Of a stretch of 64,000 nt of DNA, positions 24,852 to 34,533 are shown piece by piece. This stretch comes from Klebsiella quasivariicola (GTDB taxonomy: Bacteria; Pseudomonadota; Gammaproteobacteria; Enterobacterales; Enterobacteriaceae), in the NCBI RefSeq assembly GCF_002269255.1, contig NZ_CP022823.1, positions 930,001-994,000 on the forward strand. The letters are read 5' to 3'. The notes below the pieces were generated by a model. The model saw nothing but the letters and a program-made list of their open reading frames with translations. It searched no databases and had not been told where the DNA came from. Made by a program: the position numbers and the translations under genes. Position 1 is the stretch's first letter; every line of letters starts with the position of its first letter.

Positions 24852-27098
24852 ATGCTCACTCGGTTGCGAGAAATAGTCGAGAAGGTCGCGAGTGCGCCGC
24901 GTTTAAACGAGGCGCTGGATATTCTGGTGACGGATGTCTGCCAGGCGATGGAGACGGAAGTCTGCTCGGTTTACCTGGCTGACAATGACCGACGCTGCTA
25001 TTACCTGATGGCCACCCGCGGGTTAAAAAAACCTCGCGGGCGCACCGTTGCGCTGGCGTTCGATGAAGGCCTGGTGGGGCTGGTTGGCCGCCTGGCGGAG
25101 CCCATCAACCTCGCCGATGCGCAAAAACACCCCAGCTTCAAATATATCCCTGCCGTCAAAGAGGACCGCTTCCGCGCCTTCCTTGGCGTGCCGATCATTC
25201 AGCGCCGCCAGCTGTTGGGCGTGCTGGTGGTCCAGCAGCGCGAGCTGCGTCAGTTTGATGAAAGCGAAGAGTCTTTCCTCGTCACCCTCGCCACCCAGAT
25301 GGCGGCGATCCTCTCCCAGTCCCAGCTGAACGCCCTGTTCGGCCAGTATCGTCAGACGCGTATTCGCGCCCTGCCGGCCTCGTCCGGGGTGGCGATCGCC
25401 GAAGGCTGGATGGACGTCAGCCTGCCGCTGATGGAGCAGGTGTATGAGGCCTCGACGCTGGATACCGCCTCGGAACGCGAACGCCTGACCGGCGCGCTGG
25501 AAGAGGCGGCCAACGAGTTTCGTCGCTACAGCAAACGCTACGCCGCCGGCGCGCAAAAAGAGACGGCGGCAATCTTCGATCTCTACTCGCACCTGCTCTC
25601 CGACGCCCGCCTGCGTCGCGAGCTGTTTGCCGAAGTCGATAAAGGCGCGGTGGCCGAGTGGGCGGTCAAAAAGATCATCGAGAAGTTCGCCGAACAGTTT
25701 GCCGCGCTGAGCGACGGCTATCTGAAAGAGCGGGCCGGCGATCTGCGTACTTTGGGCCAGCGTCTGCTGTTCCATCTCGACGACAGCATTCAGGGGCCCA
25801 ACACCTGGCCGGCGCGCATTATTCTGGTGGCGGACGAGCTGTCGGCCACCACCCTCGCCGAAGTGCCGCAGGATCGTCTGGCTGGCGTGGTGGTGCGCGA
25901 TGGCGCCGCCAACTCCCATGCCGCCATTATGGTGCGAGCCCTCGGGATCCCGACGGTGATGGGCGCCGATATCCAGCCCTCTCTGCTGCATGGCCATACC
26001 CTGATTGTTGATGGCTATCGCGGTGAGCTGTTGGTGGATCCAGAACCTGTCCTGTTGCAGGAATATCAGCGCCTTATCAGCGAAGAGAACGAGCTCAGCC
26101 GCCTGGCGGAGGACGATCTCCAGCGCGCGTCGGAGCTGAAAAGCGGTGAGCGGGTGAAAGTCATGCTCAACGCCGGCTTAAGCCCGGAGCACGAAGAGAA
26201 GCTTGGCAGCTTTGTTGACGGTATTGGCCTCTACCGTACTGAAATTCCTTTTATGCTGCAGAGCGGCTTCCCGTCGGAAGAGGAGCAGGTCGCTCAATAT
26301 CAGGGCATGCTGCAGATGTTTAACAGCAAACCGGTGACCCTGCGTACCCTGGACATCGGCGCCGATAAACAGCTGCCGTATATGCCGATCAGTGAAGAGA
26401 ACCCGTGCCTCGGCTGGCGCGGGATCCGCATCACCCTCGATCAGCCGGAGATCTTTTTGATCCAGGTGCGGGCGATGCTGCGCGCCAACGCCGCCACCGG
26501 CAACCTCAGCATTTTGCTGCCGATGGTGACCAGTCTGGAGGAGGTGGATGAGGCCCGTCGGCTGATCGACCGCGCCAGCCGGGAAGTGGAAGAGATGATC
26601 GGCTACGCCATCCCACGGCCACGCCTGGGGGTGATGCTGGAGGTCCCGTCGATGGTCTTTATGCTGCCGCAGCTGGCCAGCCGGATCGATTTTATCTCGG
26701 TAGGGACGAACGACCTGACCCAGTACCTGCTGGCCGTCGATCGCAACAATACCCGGGTCGCCAGCATGTATGACAGCCTGCATCCGGCGGTATTACGGGC
26801 GCTGGCGATGATCGCCCATGACGCCGAGCGCTTTGGTATCGATCTGCGACTGTGCGGCGAGATGGCGGGCGACCCGATGTGCGTAACGATCCTTATCGGC
26901 CTCGGTTATCGTCATCTGTCGATGAACGGCCGCTCGGTGGCGAGGGTGAAATATCTGCTGCGCCGCATCGATATCGAAGAGGCGCAGGAGCTGTCGCGTC
27001 GTAGCCTCGATGCCCAGATGACCGCCGAGGTGCGCCATCAGGTGGCGGCCTTTATGGAGCGTCGCGGTCTTGGCGGTCTGATCCGCGGCGGGCGGTAG
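24852..27098 (+). CDS. ptsP: PtsP, enzyme I of the nitrogen PTS
   Basis: A 748-residue phosphotransferase. The N-terminal GAF domain (about 1-165) binds glutamine or 2-oxoglutarate; the rest is enzyme I-like with the phospho-histidine His356 (GAANSHAAIMV) and the C-terminal PEP-binding barrel with GTNDLTQY and LCGEMAGDP. It passes phosphate from PEP to NPr and EIIANtr, which regulate potassium transport and stress responses. It is translated 12 nt after rppH. Confidence 0.97.
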   Translation: MLTRLREIVEKVASAPRLNEALDILVTDVCQAMETEVCSVYLADNDRRCYYLMATRGLKKPRGRTVALAFDEGLVGLVGRLAEPINLADAQKHPSFKYIPAVKEDRFRAFLGVPIIQRRQLLGVLVVQQRELRQFDESEESFLVTLATQMAAILSQSQLNALFGQYRQTRIRALPASSGVAIAEGWMDVSLPLMEQVYEASTLDTASERERLTGALEEAANEFRRYSKRYAAGAQKETAAIFDLYSHLLSDARLRRELFAEVDKGAVAEWAVKKIIEKFAEQFAALSDGYLKERAGDLRTLGQRLLFHLDDSIQGPNTWPARIILVADELSATTLAEVPQDRLAGVVVRDGAANSHAAIMVRALGIPTVMGADIQPSLLHGHTLIVDGYRGELLVDPEPVLLQEYQRLISEENELSRLAEDDLQRASELKSGERVKVMLNAGLSPEHEEKLGSFVDGIGLYRTEIPFMLQSGFPSEEEQVAQYQGMLQMFNSKPVTLRTLDIGADKQLPYMPISEENPCLGWRGIRITLDQPEIFLIQVRAMLRANAATGNLSILLPMVTSLEEVDEARRLIDRASREVEEMIGYAIPRPRLGVMLEVPSMVFMLPQLASRIDFISVGTNDLTQYLLAVDRNNTRVASMYDSLHPAVLRALAMIAHDAERFGIDLRLCGEMAGDPMCVTILIGLGYRHLSMNGRSVARVKYLLRRIDIEEAQELSRRSLDAQMTAEVRHQVAAFMERRGLGGLIRGGR

Positions 27099-27103
27099 CG
27101 GCA

Positions 27104-27134
27104 GCCCGGGTGAGGTGTAAGCCGTAACCCGGGG
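27104..27134. repeat. REP-like palindrome after ptsP
   Basis: CCCGGGT (27105-27111) with ACCCGGG (27127-27133), the same type as at 20508-20543. The rest of the 245-bp gap before lgt holds the lgt promoter region and no gene. Confidence 0.65.
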
Positions 27135-27343
27135 ATCCCCTGTTCGCGCCATCCGGCAAAATAGGGCTTCGTCGGGAAAACGGCATTCTGTTAGCATCCG
27201 TATACATATCTTTTACACGTTCGGCGCGGATCGCTTTTGTGGCTTATGCTATGATTCGCCTCCTTCGGCGTGCCCATTTTATGCGGGCATGGATCATCAC
27301 CGCTGTCCACTTTCGGCGGAATAACAAGTCTTTATGGTGACAG

Positions 27344-28219
27344 ATGAATAGTGGCTACCTGCATTTTCCGGAGTTCGATCCGGTCATTTTTTCTCTAGGC
27401 CCGGTCTCCCTCCACTGGTACGGTTTGATGTACCTGGTGGGCTTTGTCTTTGCGATGTGGCTGGCCACCCGTCGGGCGAATCGTCCGGGCAGCGGCTGGA
27501 CGAAAAATGAAGTGGAAAACCTGCTTTACGCGGGCTTTCTCGGCGTCTTCCTGGGCGGCCGTATCGGCTACGTGCTGTTTTACAACCTGCCGGTATTTCT
27601 TGCCGATCCGCTGTATCTGTTCCGCGTCTGGGACGGCGGCATGTCGTTCCACGGCGGCCTGATCGGTGTGATCCTGGTAATGATTATCTTCGCCAGACGC
27701 ACCAAACGCACCTTCTTCCAGGTCTCCGATTTTATCGCCCCGCTGATCCCGTTTGGCCTTGGCGCCGGGCGTCTGGGCAACTTTATCAACGGTGAACTGT
27801 GGGGCCGCGTGGACCCAAGCTTCCACTACACGATGATTTTCCCGGGCTCCCGTGCCGAAGACCTGGCGCTGCTGCCGACGCATCCGGAATGGCAATCGCT
27901 GTTCGATACCTACGGCGCGCTGCCGCGTCACGCGTCGCAGCTGTACGAGCTGGCGCTGGAAGGCGTGGTGTTGTTCCTGATCCTGAACCTGTTTATCCGT
28001 AAACCGCGCCCAACCGGCTCCGTTTCCGGCCTGTTCCTGATTGGCTACGGCCTGTTCCGCATTATCGTGGAATTCTTCCGCCAGCCCGACGCCCAGTTCA
28101 CCGGCGGTTGGGTGCAGTACATCAGCATGGGGCAGATTCTTTCGATCCCGATGGTGCTTGCGGGTATCATTATGATGGTTTGGGCTTACCGCCACCGTCC
28201 GCAGCCACAGAATTCTTGA
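27344..28219 (+). CDS. lgt: Lgt, phosphatidylglycerol-prolipoprotein diacylglyceryl transferase
   Basis: A 291-residue inner-membrane enzyme with seven helices. It attaches diacylglycerol from phosphatidylglycerol to the lipobox Cys of prolipoproteins, the first step of lipoprotein maturation. The Lgt signature GAGRLGNFINGELWGR is visible with Arg143, Asn146 and Glu151; His103 is in MSFHGGL. thyA begins 6 nt after its stop codon, the E. coli arrangement. Confidence 0.97.
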   Translation: MNSGYLHFPEFDPVIFSLGPVSLHWYGLMYLVGFVFAMWLATRRANRPGSGWTKNEVENLLYAGFLGVFLGGRIGYVLFYNLPVFLADPLYLFRVWDGGMSFHGGLIGVILVMIIFARRTKRTFFQVSDFIAPLIPFGLGAGRLGNFINGELWGRVDPSFHYTMIFPGSRAEDLALLPTHPEWQSLFDTYGALPRHASQLYELALEGVVLFLILNLFIRKPRPTGSVSGLFLIGYGLFRIIVEFFRQPDAQFTGGWVQYISMGQILSIPMVLAGIIMMVWAYRHRPQPQNS

Positions 28220-28225
28220 GGAACC

Positions 28226-29020
28226 ATGAAACAGTATCTTGATTTGATGCAGAAAGTGCTCACCGAGGGCACGCCAAAAAATGACCGCACCGGCACTGGC
28301 ACGATCTCTATTTTCGGCCATCAGATGCGTTTTAACCTGCAGGAAGGCTTCCCGCTGGTGACCACCAAGCGCTGTCATTTACGCTCCATCATCCATGAAC
28401 TGCTGTGGTTCCTGCAGGGCGATACCAACATCGCCTATCTGCACGAGAACAACGTCACCATCTGGGACGAGTGGGCAGATGAAAACGGCGACCTGGGGCC
28501 GGTTTACGGCAAACAGTGGCGTTCCTGGCCTGCGCCGGATGGTCGTCATATCGACCAGATCACCACGGTGATGAACCAGCTGAAAAACGACCCGGACTCC
28601 CGCCGGATCATCGTCTCGGCGTGGAACGTCGGCGAGCTGGATAAAATGGCGCTGGCGCCGTGCCACGCCTTCTTCCAGTTCTACGTCGCCGATGGCAAGC
28701 TCTCCTGCCAGCTGTATCAGCGCTCCTGCGACGTATTCCTCGGCCTGCCGTTCAATATCGCCAGCTACGCGCTGCTGGTGCATATGGTGGCGCAGCAGTG
28801 CGATCTGCAGGTCGGTGATTTCGTCTGGACCGGCGGCGACACCCACCTGTACAGCAACCATCTCGAGCAGACCAACCTGCAGTTGAGCCGCGAACCGCGT
28901 CCGCTGCCGAAGCTGGTCATCAAGCGCAAGCCGGCGTCGATTTTCGACTACCGCTTTGAAGACTTCGAGATTGAAGGTTACGATCCGCATCCGGGCATTA
29001 AAGCGCCGGTGGCGATTTAA
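28226..29020 (+). CDS. thyA: ThyA, thymidylate synthase
   Basis: A 264-residue homodimeric enzyme making dTMP from dUMP with methylenetetrahydrofolate. The catalytic Cys146 is in LAPCHAFFQFYV, the phosphate-binding arginines in RTGTGT and DSRRI. Full length, E. coli size. It is coupled to lgt, and a strong terminator follows. Confidence 0.98.
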   Translation: MKQYLDLMQKVLTEGTPKNDRTGTGTISIFGHQMRFNLQEGFPLVTTKRCHLRSIIHELLWFLQGDTNIAYLHENNVTIWDEWADENGDLGPVYGKQWRSWPAPDGRHIDQITTVMNQLKNDPDSRRIIVSAWNVGELDKMALAPCHAFFQFYVADGKLSCQLYQRSCDVFLGLPFNIASYALLVHMVAQQCDLQVGDFVWTGGDTHLYSNHLEQTNLQLSREPRPLPKLVIKRKPASIFDYRFEDFEIEGYDPHPGIKAPVAI

Positions 29021-29038
29021 CCCCCTGCTGATATGACC

Positions 29039-29067
29039 AACCGGCGCCCGATGGCGCCGGTTTTTTT
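29039..29067 (+). terminator. Rho-independent terminator of lgt-thyA
   Basis: AACCGGCGCC (29039-29048) pairs with GGCGCCGGTT (29053-29062) over a 4-nt loop and runs into a T tract. Confidence 0.9.
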
Positions 29068-29289
29068 ATGCCCTTTACACCCCATCCCGATGGGGGGATC
29101 TCCCTTGCCACAGGGACAAGGTCGTTTCCACCCGCCCCAGGTCACAGGCGGTTGCGGTGGGCGAAGTTGGGTAGACGTTCGCAAAAAAATGTTCTGCTGG
29201 TGGTAATACAAACCTTTTTTGCGTATCTGGCCGGGAAAGCTATTTTCCATCATCGCGTCAGGGGCAATCGCCGCGGCATACTCAACGCC

Positions 29290-29757
29290 ATGAACAGAGA
29301 ACATGGCTACACCCTGATGGAAACCCTGGTAACGCTGACGTTAATGATGATCCTCAGCGTCGGCGGCCTGTACGGCTGGCAGCGCTGGCAGCAACAGCAA
29401 CGACTGTGGCAAACCGCCGCCCAGGTGCGGGATTTTCTGGTCTTTCTGCGCGATGACGCCAACGCGTACAACCGTGACCGTGTGCTTCGCATCGGCCAGG
29501 ACGAGGCGGGCTGGTGCCTGAGTGCGCAGGGGGAAGGGTCGGACTGCACCGCCGGGTCGGCCTTCACGCTGCGTCCGCGCTGGCCGGGGATCACGCTGGT
29601 CGGTGTTACGCCTGGTCTGGGGTTTTATGGTCTGCGCAGCACCGCCTGGGCGGGGAATCTGCGGCTGCAGAGCGCGGCCGGCAGCTGGAGCATCGTGATC
29701 TCACACTGGGGGCGGATTCGTTTATGCCCCAGCGACAGCGCAGGGGGATGTCAGTGA
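29290..29757 (+). CDS. ppdA: PpdA, minor pseudopilin
   Basis: A 155-residue type IV pilin-like protein. The start at 29290 gives MNREHGYTLMETLVTLTLMM: a short basic leader, Gly before the prepilin peptidase cut, Tyr at +1 in place of the usual Phe and Glu at +5, then the hydrophobic helix. The C-terminal domain has paired Cys. In E. coli, PpdA with PpdB, YgdB and PpdC forms the minor pseudopilin tip complex that primes assembly of type IV pili or type II secretion pseudopili. It overlaps ppdB by 10 nt. Confidence 0.9.
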   Translation: MNREHGYTLMETLVTLTLMMILSVGGLYGWQRWQQQQRLWQTAAQVRDFLVFLRDDANAYNRDRVLRIGQDEAGWCLSAQGEGSDCTAGSAFTLRPRWPGITLVGVTPGLGFYGLRSTAWAGNLRLQSAAGSWSIVISHWGRIRLCPSDSAGGCQ

Positions 29758-30311
29758 ACAGTCGCGGATTTTCCCTGGCGGAGGCGCTTATCGCCATGGC
29801 CATCGGCTCGCTGCTGCTGATGGGGGCCTGCCGTTTTCTGCCTGCCCTGCAGCGTCATATTCTGCGCCAGGGCGAACAGCTGGCCCTGGAGAACGAGCTG
29901 TGGCAGCGCGTGCATGCCGTGGGAAAACATCTCCAGCGCGCCGGGTACTGCCGGGGAGCGTGCGGCGGCGCCGGGCTGGAGCTAGCCGCTGGCGGCGAGT
30001 GTCTGATTGTGCGCTGGGACGCGAACAGCAACGGGAGATGGGAAACCTCCCCTGCGGCAGCGGCGGAGAGCACCGGCTTTCGCCTGCGCGACGGCGCGCT
30101 GGAGACCTTGCGCGGGGCCAGCGACTGCCGCGGCAGCGGATGGGAGAAAATCACCAATCCGGCCGCCATCGTGGTGACGCGCTTCTCGGTACAGCGACTG
30201 GTCACCACCCGCTTCGCGCCGGAGCTGAGCGTGACGCTGGCGGCGCGCTCTGCCCGGTGGGCGGGGCTGGTGAGTGAGGTGGAGCAGCGGGTGACGGGGT
30301 ATAACCTGTGA
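29748..30311 (+). CDS. ppdB: PpdB, minor pseudopilin
   Basis: A 187-residue pilin-like protein. The start at 29748 with AGGGGG nearby gives MSVNSRGFSLAEALIAMAIG: peptidase site RG/FSLAE with Glu5, then the hydrophobic helix. The sequence DANSNG and conserved Cys pairs match E. coli PpdB. It overlaps ppdA (10 nt) and ygdB (4 nt), so the four genes form one coupled unit. Confidence 0.9.
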   Translation: MSVNSRGFSLAEALIAMAIGSLLLMGACRFLPALQRHILRQGEQLALENELWQRVHAVGKHLQRAGYCRGACGGAGLELAAGGECLIVRWDANSNGRWETSPAAAAESTGFRLRDGALETLRGASDCRGSGWEKITNPAAIVVTRFSVQRLVTTRFAPELSVTLAARSARWAGLVSEVEQRVTGYNL

Positions 30312-30715
30312 TCCGCCAGCGTGGGATGTCGTCGCTGCTGATGGTGCTCCTGCTGCTGACCCTCGGCAGCCTGTTACTCGAGGGGCTTAACCTGCAGCAG
30401 CGGGCGCTGCTGGCGCAAACTGCCAGCGAAACGCAGGCGATCCGCGATACGGCCATCGCCCATTCGGCGCTGCAGTGGGGAAAACAGCAGGTCTGGTCGG
30501 CGCAGGAGCCACTGGCCTGCCGTACCGAGCCACAGCAGGGCTGGCACACTTGTCTGCGCATCTTCGGCGACGGCTCGCTGTTGCTCAGTAGCGCCAGCGG
30601 CGAGGTGCAGGTCTGGCAGTCCGGCGAGGTGCGCGGCGGGCAGGTGTATTTCTTCGCCCACGGTTGGAGCGATTTTTGCCCGCTCAGGGAGGTGAGCTTA
30701 TGTCAAATGCCCTGA
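30308..30715 (+). CDS. ygdB: YgdB, minor pseudopilin-like protein (PilX/GspK role)
   Basis: A 135-residue protein with a short N-terminal segment (MIRQRGMSSLLMVLLLLTLG), a hydrophobic helix and no Glu at +5, as in the tip pseudopilin GspK and PilX types. The C-terminal GWSDFCPL is shared with E. coli YgdB. Coupled to ppdB by a 4-nt overlap and to ppdC by a 16-nt overlap. Confidence 0.88.
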   Translation: MIRQRGMSSLLMVLLLLTLGSLLLEGLNLQQRALLAQTASETQAIRDTAIAHSALQWGKQQVWSAQEPLACRTEPQQGWHTCLRIFGDGSLLLSSASGEVQVWQSGEVRGGQVYFFAHGWSDFCPLREVSLCQMP

Positions 30716-31023
30716 AGCGTCAGCGGGGTTTTAGTTTGCCGGAGACCGTGCTGGCGATGGCGCTGATGGTGCTGACGGTTGCCGCGCTGGGCGGCTATCA
30801 GCGCGGGATGGCGCAAGGGATTGTTCAGATGAATCAGACGCGTCAACTGTGGCGCGACGCGTGGCGCTTTAGCCAGCTTTCTGCGCCGCCATTGCCGGCA
30901 CGCGCGCAGGTAAGCCGTATGCAGACATCGACGCAAAGATGTGTCAGCATCACGGTAACGATCAGTATGCCCGTTGCAAAGCGGGTGCAGATGACCCGGC
31001 TGCATTGCCCGGTCAGCCAGTAG
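30700..31023 (+). CDS. ppdC: PpdC, minor pseudopilin
   Basis: A 107-residue pilin-like protein. The start at 30700 follows AGGTGAG and gives leader MSNALKRQRG then FSLPETVLAM, with Glu5 present. The ending MTRLHCP matches E. coli PpdC. The start lies inside the end of ygdB. recC begins 12 nt later, so the pseudopilin genes and recC may share transcripts. Confidence 0.88.
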   Translation: MSNALKRQRGFSLPETVLAMALMVLTVAALGGYQRGMAQGIVQMNQTRQLWRDAWRFSQLSAPPLPARAQVSRMQTSTQRCVSITVTISMPVAKRVQMTRLHCPVSQ

Positions 31024-31035
31024 TCAGGAGCTATT

Positions 31036-34000
31036 ATGTTAAGGGTATACCACTCAAACCGGCTGGATGTTCTCGAGGCGTTGATGGAGTTTATCGTCGA
31101 GCGCCAGCGGCTGGATGACCCTTTTCAGGCCGAAATGGTGCTGGTGCAGAGTACCGGCATGGCGCAGTGGCTGCAGATGACCCTGGCCTCGCGCTTCGGG
31201 ATTGCCGCCAATATCGAATTCCCGCTGCCGGCGAGCTTTATCTGGGACATGTTCGTACGCGTCCTGAAAGATATTCCCGGCGAAAGCGCCTTCAGCAAGC
31301 AGAGCATGAGCTGGAAGCTGATGACCCTCCTGCCGCAGCACCTCGATGAAGACGATTTTATCTTGCTGCGCCAGTATCTGAGCGATGACGGCGACAAGCG
31401 CAAGCTGTTTCAGCTGGCCGCCCGGGTCGCGGACCTTTATGACCAGTACCTGGTCTATCGCCCGGAGTGGCTGATGCGCTGGGAAGCCGACCAGCGGGTT
31501 GATGGCCTCGGCGACGCCCAGCAGTGGCAGGCGCCGCTGTGGAAAGCGCTGGTGAGCTACACCGCCGAGCTGGGGCAGCCGCAGTGGCACCGCGCCAATC
31601 TCTATCAGCGCTTTATCAGCACCCTGGAAAAGGCGGATGAACCGCCTGCCGGGCTGCCGTCGCGCGTCTTTATTTGCGGGATTTCCGCGCTGCCGCCGGT
31701 CTATCTGCAGGCGCTGCAGGCGTTGGGTAGGCATGTCGATGTCTACGTATTGTTTACCAACCCCTGCCGCTACTACTGGGGAGATATTAAGGATCCGGCA
31801 TTCCTGGCGAAGCTGCTATCGCGCCAGCGGCGCCATCATCGCGAGGCGCGCGCGCTGCCCCTGTTCCGCGACACCGAGCAGGCGCCGGGGTTGTTTAATG
31901 ACGCCGGGGAACAGGATGTCGGCAACCCGCTGCTCGCTTCCTGGGGCAAGCTGGGGCGCGACTATATCTACCTGCTGGCAGGGCTGGAGCGCTATGAGGA
32001 GCTGGACGCCTTTGTCGATATCACTCCCGATAACCTGTTGCATAACCTGCAGTCGGATATCCTTGAACTGCGCAACGCGGCGGTGGCCGGTCAGAGCGCA
32101 GAGGCGTTCGCCCACAGTCGCGACAAACGTCCGCTGGCGCTGAATGACCGCAGTCTGAGCATTCACGTCTGCCACAGTCCGCAGCGCGAAGTGGAAGTTC
32201 TGCACGATAGGCTGCTGGCGATGCTGGAGGCGGATCCGACGCTCACGCCGCGGGATATCATCGTCATGGTGGCGGATATCGACAGCTACAGTCCCTATAT
32301 TCAGGCGGTGTTTGGCGCGGCCAGCGGTGACCGCTGGCTGCCGTGGGCGATCTCCGACCGTCGCGCCCGCGAGTCGCACCCGGTGCTGCAGGCGTTTATT
32401 ACGTTGCTCTCGCTGCCCGACAGCCGCTTCGCCAGCGAAGATGTGCTGGCGCTGCTGGATGTCCCGGTGCTGGCGGCGCGCTTTAATATCACGGAAGAAG
32501 GGCTGCGCTACCTGCGCCAGTGGGTGAACGAGTCCGGGGTGCGCTGGGGAATGGATGACGACAACGTCCGCGAGCTGGACCTGCCGGCGACCGGGCAGCA
32601 TACCTGGCGGTTCGGCCTCACCCGCATGCTGTTGGGCTACGCGATGGACAGCCGCGAGGGAGAGTGGCAGTCGGTGCTGCCGTATGATGAATCCAGCGGT
32701 TTGATCGCCGAACTGGTGGGCAACCTCGCGTCGCTGCTGATGCAGCTTAATCTGTGGCGACGCGGCCTGGCCCAGCAGCGGCCGCTGGCGGAGTGGCTGC
32801 CTGTCTGTCGCGATCTGCTGAATGACTTTTTCCTGCCGGACAGCGAGACCGAAGCGGCGCTGGCGTTAATTGAGCAACAGTGGCTGGCGGTTATTGATAG
32901 CGGTCTGGAAGCACAGTATGGCGACCAGGTGCCACTGACGCTGCTGCGCGACGAACTGGCCCAGCGTCTCGATCAGCAGCGGATCAGTCAGCGCTTTCTT
33001 GCCGGCCCGGTCAACATCTGCACCCTGATGCCGATGCGCTCTATTCCTTTCAAAGTGGTTTGCCTGCTGGGGATGAATGACGGAGTCTATCCGCGAACGC
33101 TGCCGCCGCTGGGCTTTGATTTGATGAGCCAGAAGCCGCAGCGTGGCGACCGCAGCCGGCGCGATGATGACCGCTATCTGTTCCTCGAGGCGCTGATGTC
33201 CGCCGAACAGACGCTGTATATCAGCTATATCGGACGTTCGATCCAGGACAACAGCGAGCGCTTTCCTTCGGTGCTGGTGCAGGAGCTGGTGGATTACATT
33301 GGCCAGAGCCACTGTCTTGCTGGCGACGAAGAGCTTGACTGCGACGCCAGCGAAGCCCGGGTCAAAGCCCATATCACCCATCTGCATACGCGCATGCCGT
33401 TCGACGTCGCCAATTTCCAGGAGGACGAGAACAAAAGTTACGCCCGCGAATGGCTGGCCGCTGCCGGTCAGCAGGGGGAAGCGCATAGCGACTTCATTCA
33501 GCCGCTCACCGCGCCGCCGATTGACAGCCTGCCGTTCGAGCAGCTCTTACGCTTCTGGCAGCACCCGGTACGCGCGTTCTTTCAGCAGCGTTTGCGGGTC
33601 AATTTCCGCGCCGAAGAGGACGATATACCTGACGACGAGCCCTTCACTCTTGAAGGGCTGAGCCGTTATCAACTGAATCAGCAGTTGCTCAATACGCTTA
33701 TCGAGGAGCAGGACGTCTCGGCTATGTTCCGCCGCTTTCGCGCCGCCGGCGAGCTGCCATATGGCGCCTTTGGCGAACTGGTCTGGGAGACGCAGCGCCT
33801 GGAGATGCAGACCCTGGCCGAGCGGGTGATGGCCGAGCGCCAGCAGGCGCAGAGCATGGAGATCGATCTCCAGTGCGGTGGCGTGAACCTGACCGGCTGG
33901 CTGCAGCAGGTGCAGCCGGACGGTCTGCTGCGCTGGCGACCTTCGCTGCTGAGCGTCTCTCAGGGAATGCAACTTTGGCTGGAACACCTTGTCTACTGTG

Positions 34001-34413
34001 CCAGCGGCGGTACTGGCGAGAGCCGGCTGTTTGTGCGTAAAGAGGGGGAATGGCGTTTTCCGTCGCTGGCGCCCGCCGAGGCGCAGGCGTACCTTAATGC
34101 GCTGGTGGATGGCTATTTGCTGGGGATGTCTCAACCGCTGCTACTGCTGCCGGAAAGCGGTGGCGCCTGGCTGAAAGCCTGTTACGACGCCGAAAAGGAT
34201 GTCATCTTAATGGACGAAGAGACGCAGCAGAAAGCGCGGAGCAAATTCCTGCAGACCTACGAAGGTAACATGGTGGTCAGCGGGGAGGGTGCCGATATCT
34301 GGTATCAACGCCTCTGGCGTTCGCTGGAGCCGGCGCATTACGAAGAAATCATTGCCCAGACGCAGCGTTATCTGTTACCGCTATATCGTTACCATCAGTC
34401 CACACAAATTTAA
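31036..34413 (+). CDS. recC: RecC, exonuclease V gamma subunit
   Basis: A 1125-residue subunit of RecBCD (E. coli 1122). It holds inactive helicase-like and nuclease-like domains; it recognises Chi on the 3' strand and splits the duplex. Recognised by overall sequence (MLRVYHSNRLDVLEALMEFI start) and by the order recC-ptrA-recB-recD. Confidence 0.97.
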   Translation: MLRVYHSNRLDVLEALMEFIVERQRLDDPFQAEMVLVQSTGMAQWLQMTLASRFGIAANIEFPLPASFIWDMFVRVLKDIPGESAFSKQSMSWKLMTLLPQHLDEDDFILLRQYLSDDGDKRKLFQLAARVADLYDQYLVYRPEWLMRWEADQRVDGLGDAQQWQAPLWKALVSYTAELGQPQWHRANLYQRFISTLEKADEPPAGLPSRVFICGISALPPVYLQALQALGRHVDVYVLFTNPCRYYWGDIKDPAFLAKLLSRQRRHHREARALPLFRDTEQAPGLFNDAGEQDVGNPLLASWGKLGRDYIYLLAGLERYEELDAFVDITPDNLLHNLQSDILELRNAAVAGQSAEAFAHSRDKRPLALNDRSLSIHVCHSPQREVEVLHDRLLAMLEADPTLTPRDIIVMVADIDSYSPYIQAVFGAASGDRWLPWAISDRRARESHPVLQAFITLLSLPDSRFASEDVLALLDVPVLAARFNITEEGLRYLRQWVNESGVRWGMDDDNVRELDLPATGQHTWRFGLTRMLLGYAMDSREGEWQSVLPYDESSGLIAELVGNLASLLMQLNLWRRGLAQQRPLAEWLPVCRDLLNDFFLPDSETEAALALIEQQWLAVIDSGLEAQYGDQVPLTLLRDELAQRLDQQRISQRFLAGPVNICTLMPMRSIPFKVVCLLGMNDGVYPRTLPPLGFDLMSQKPQRGDRSRRDDDRYLFLEALMSAEQTLYISYIGRSIQDNSERFPSVLVQELVDYIGQSHCLAGDEELDCDASEARVKAHITHLHTRMPFDVANFQEDENKSYAREWLAAAGQQGEAHSDFIQPLTAPPIDSLPFEQLLRFWQHPVRAFFQQRLRVNFRAEEDDIPDDEPFTLEGLSRYQLNQQLLNTLIEEQDVSAMFRRFRAAGELPYGAFGELVWETQRLEMQTLAERVMAERQQAQSMEIDLQCGGVNLTGWLQQVQPDGLLRWRPSLLSVSQGMQLWLEHLVYCASGGTGESRLFVRKEGEWRFPSLAPAEAQAYLNALVDGYLLGMSQPLLLLPESGGAWLKACYDAEKDVILMDEETQQKARSKFLQTYEGNMVVSGEGADIWYQRLWRSLEPAHYEEIIAQTQRYLLPLYRYHQSTQI

Positions 34414-34533
34414 ATAGTATAAAAATTGCGCAGTGAATGGCGGTTCATTTATTATGCGCAACGTATCACGGACTGATGGACATAAAAGGCTGCACGCTGT
34501 GCAGCGCAAGTTTGTTAATGATGAGGTTCGTGA

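Noticed and set aside
29068..29289. Upstream extension of the ppdA reading frame
   Set aside because: The extension has no ribosome site at its start and would bury the short pilin leader peptide; the ATG at 29290 gives a normal prepilin.
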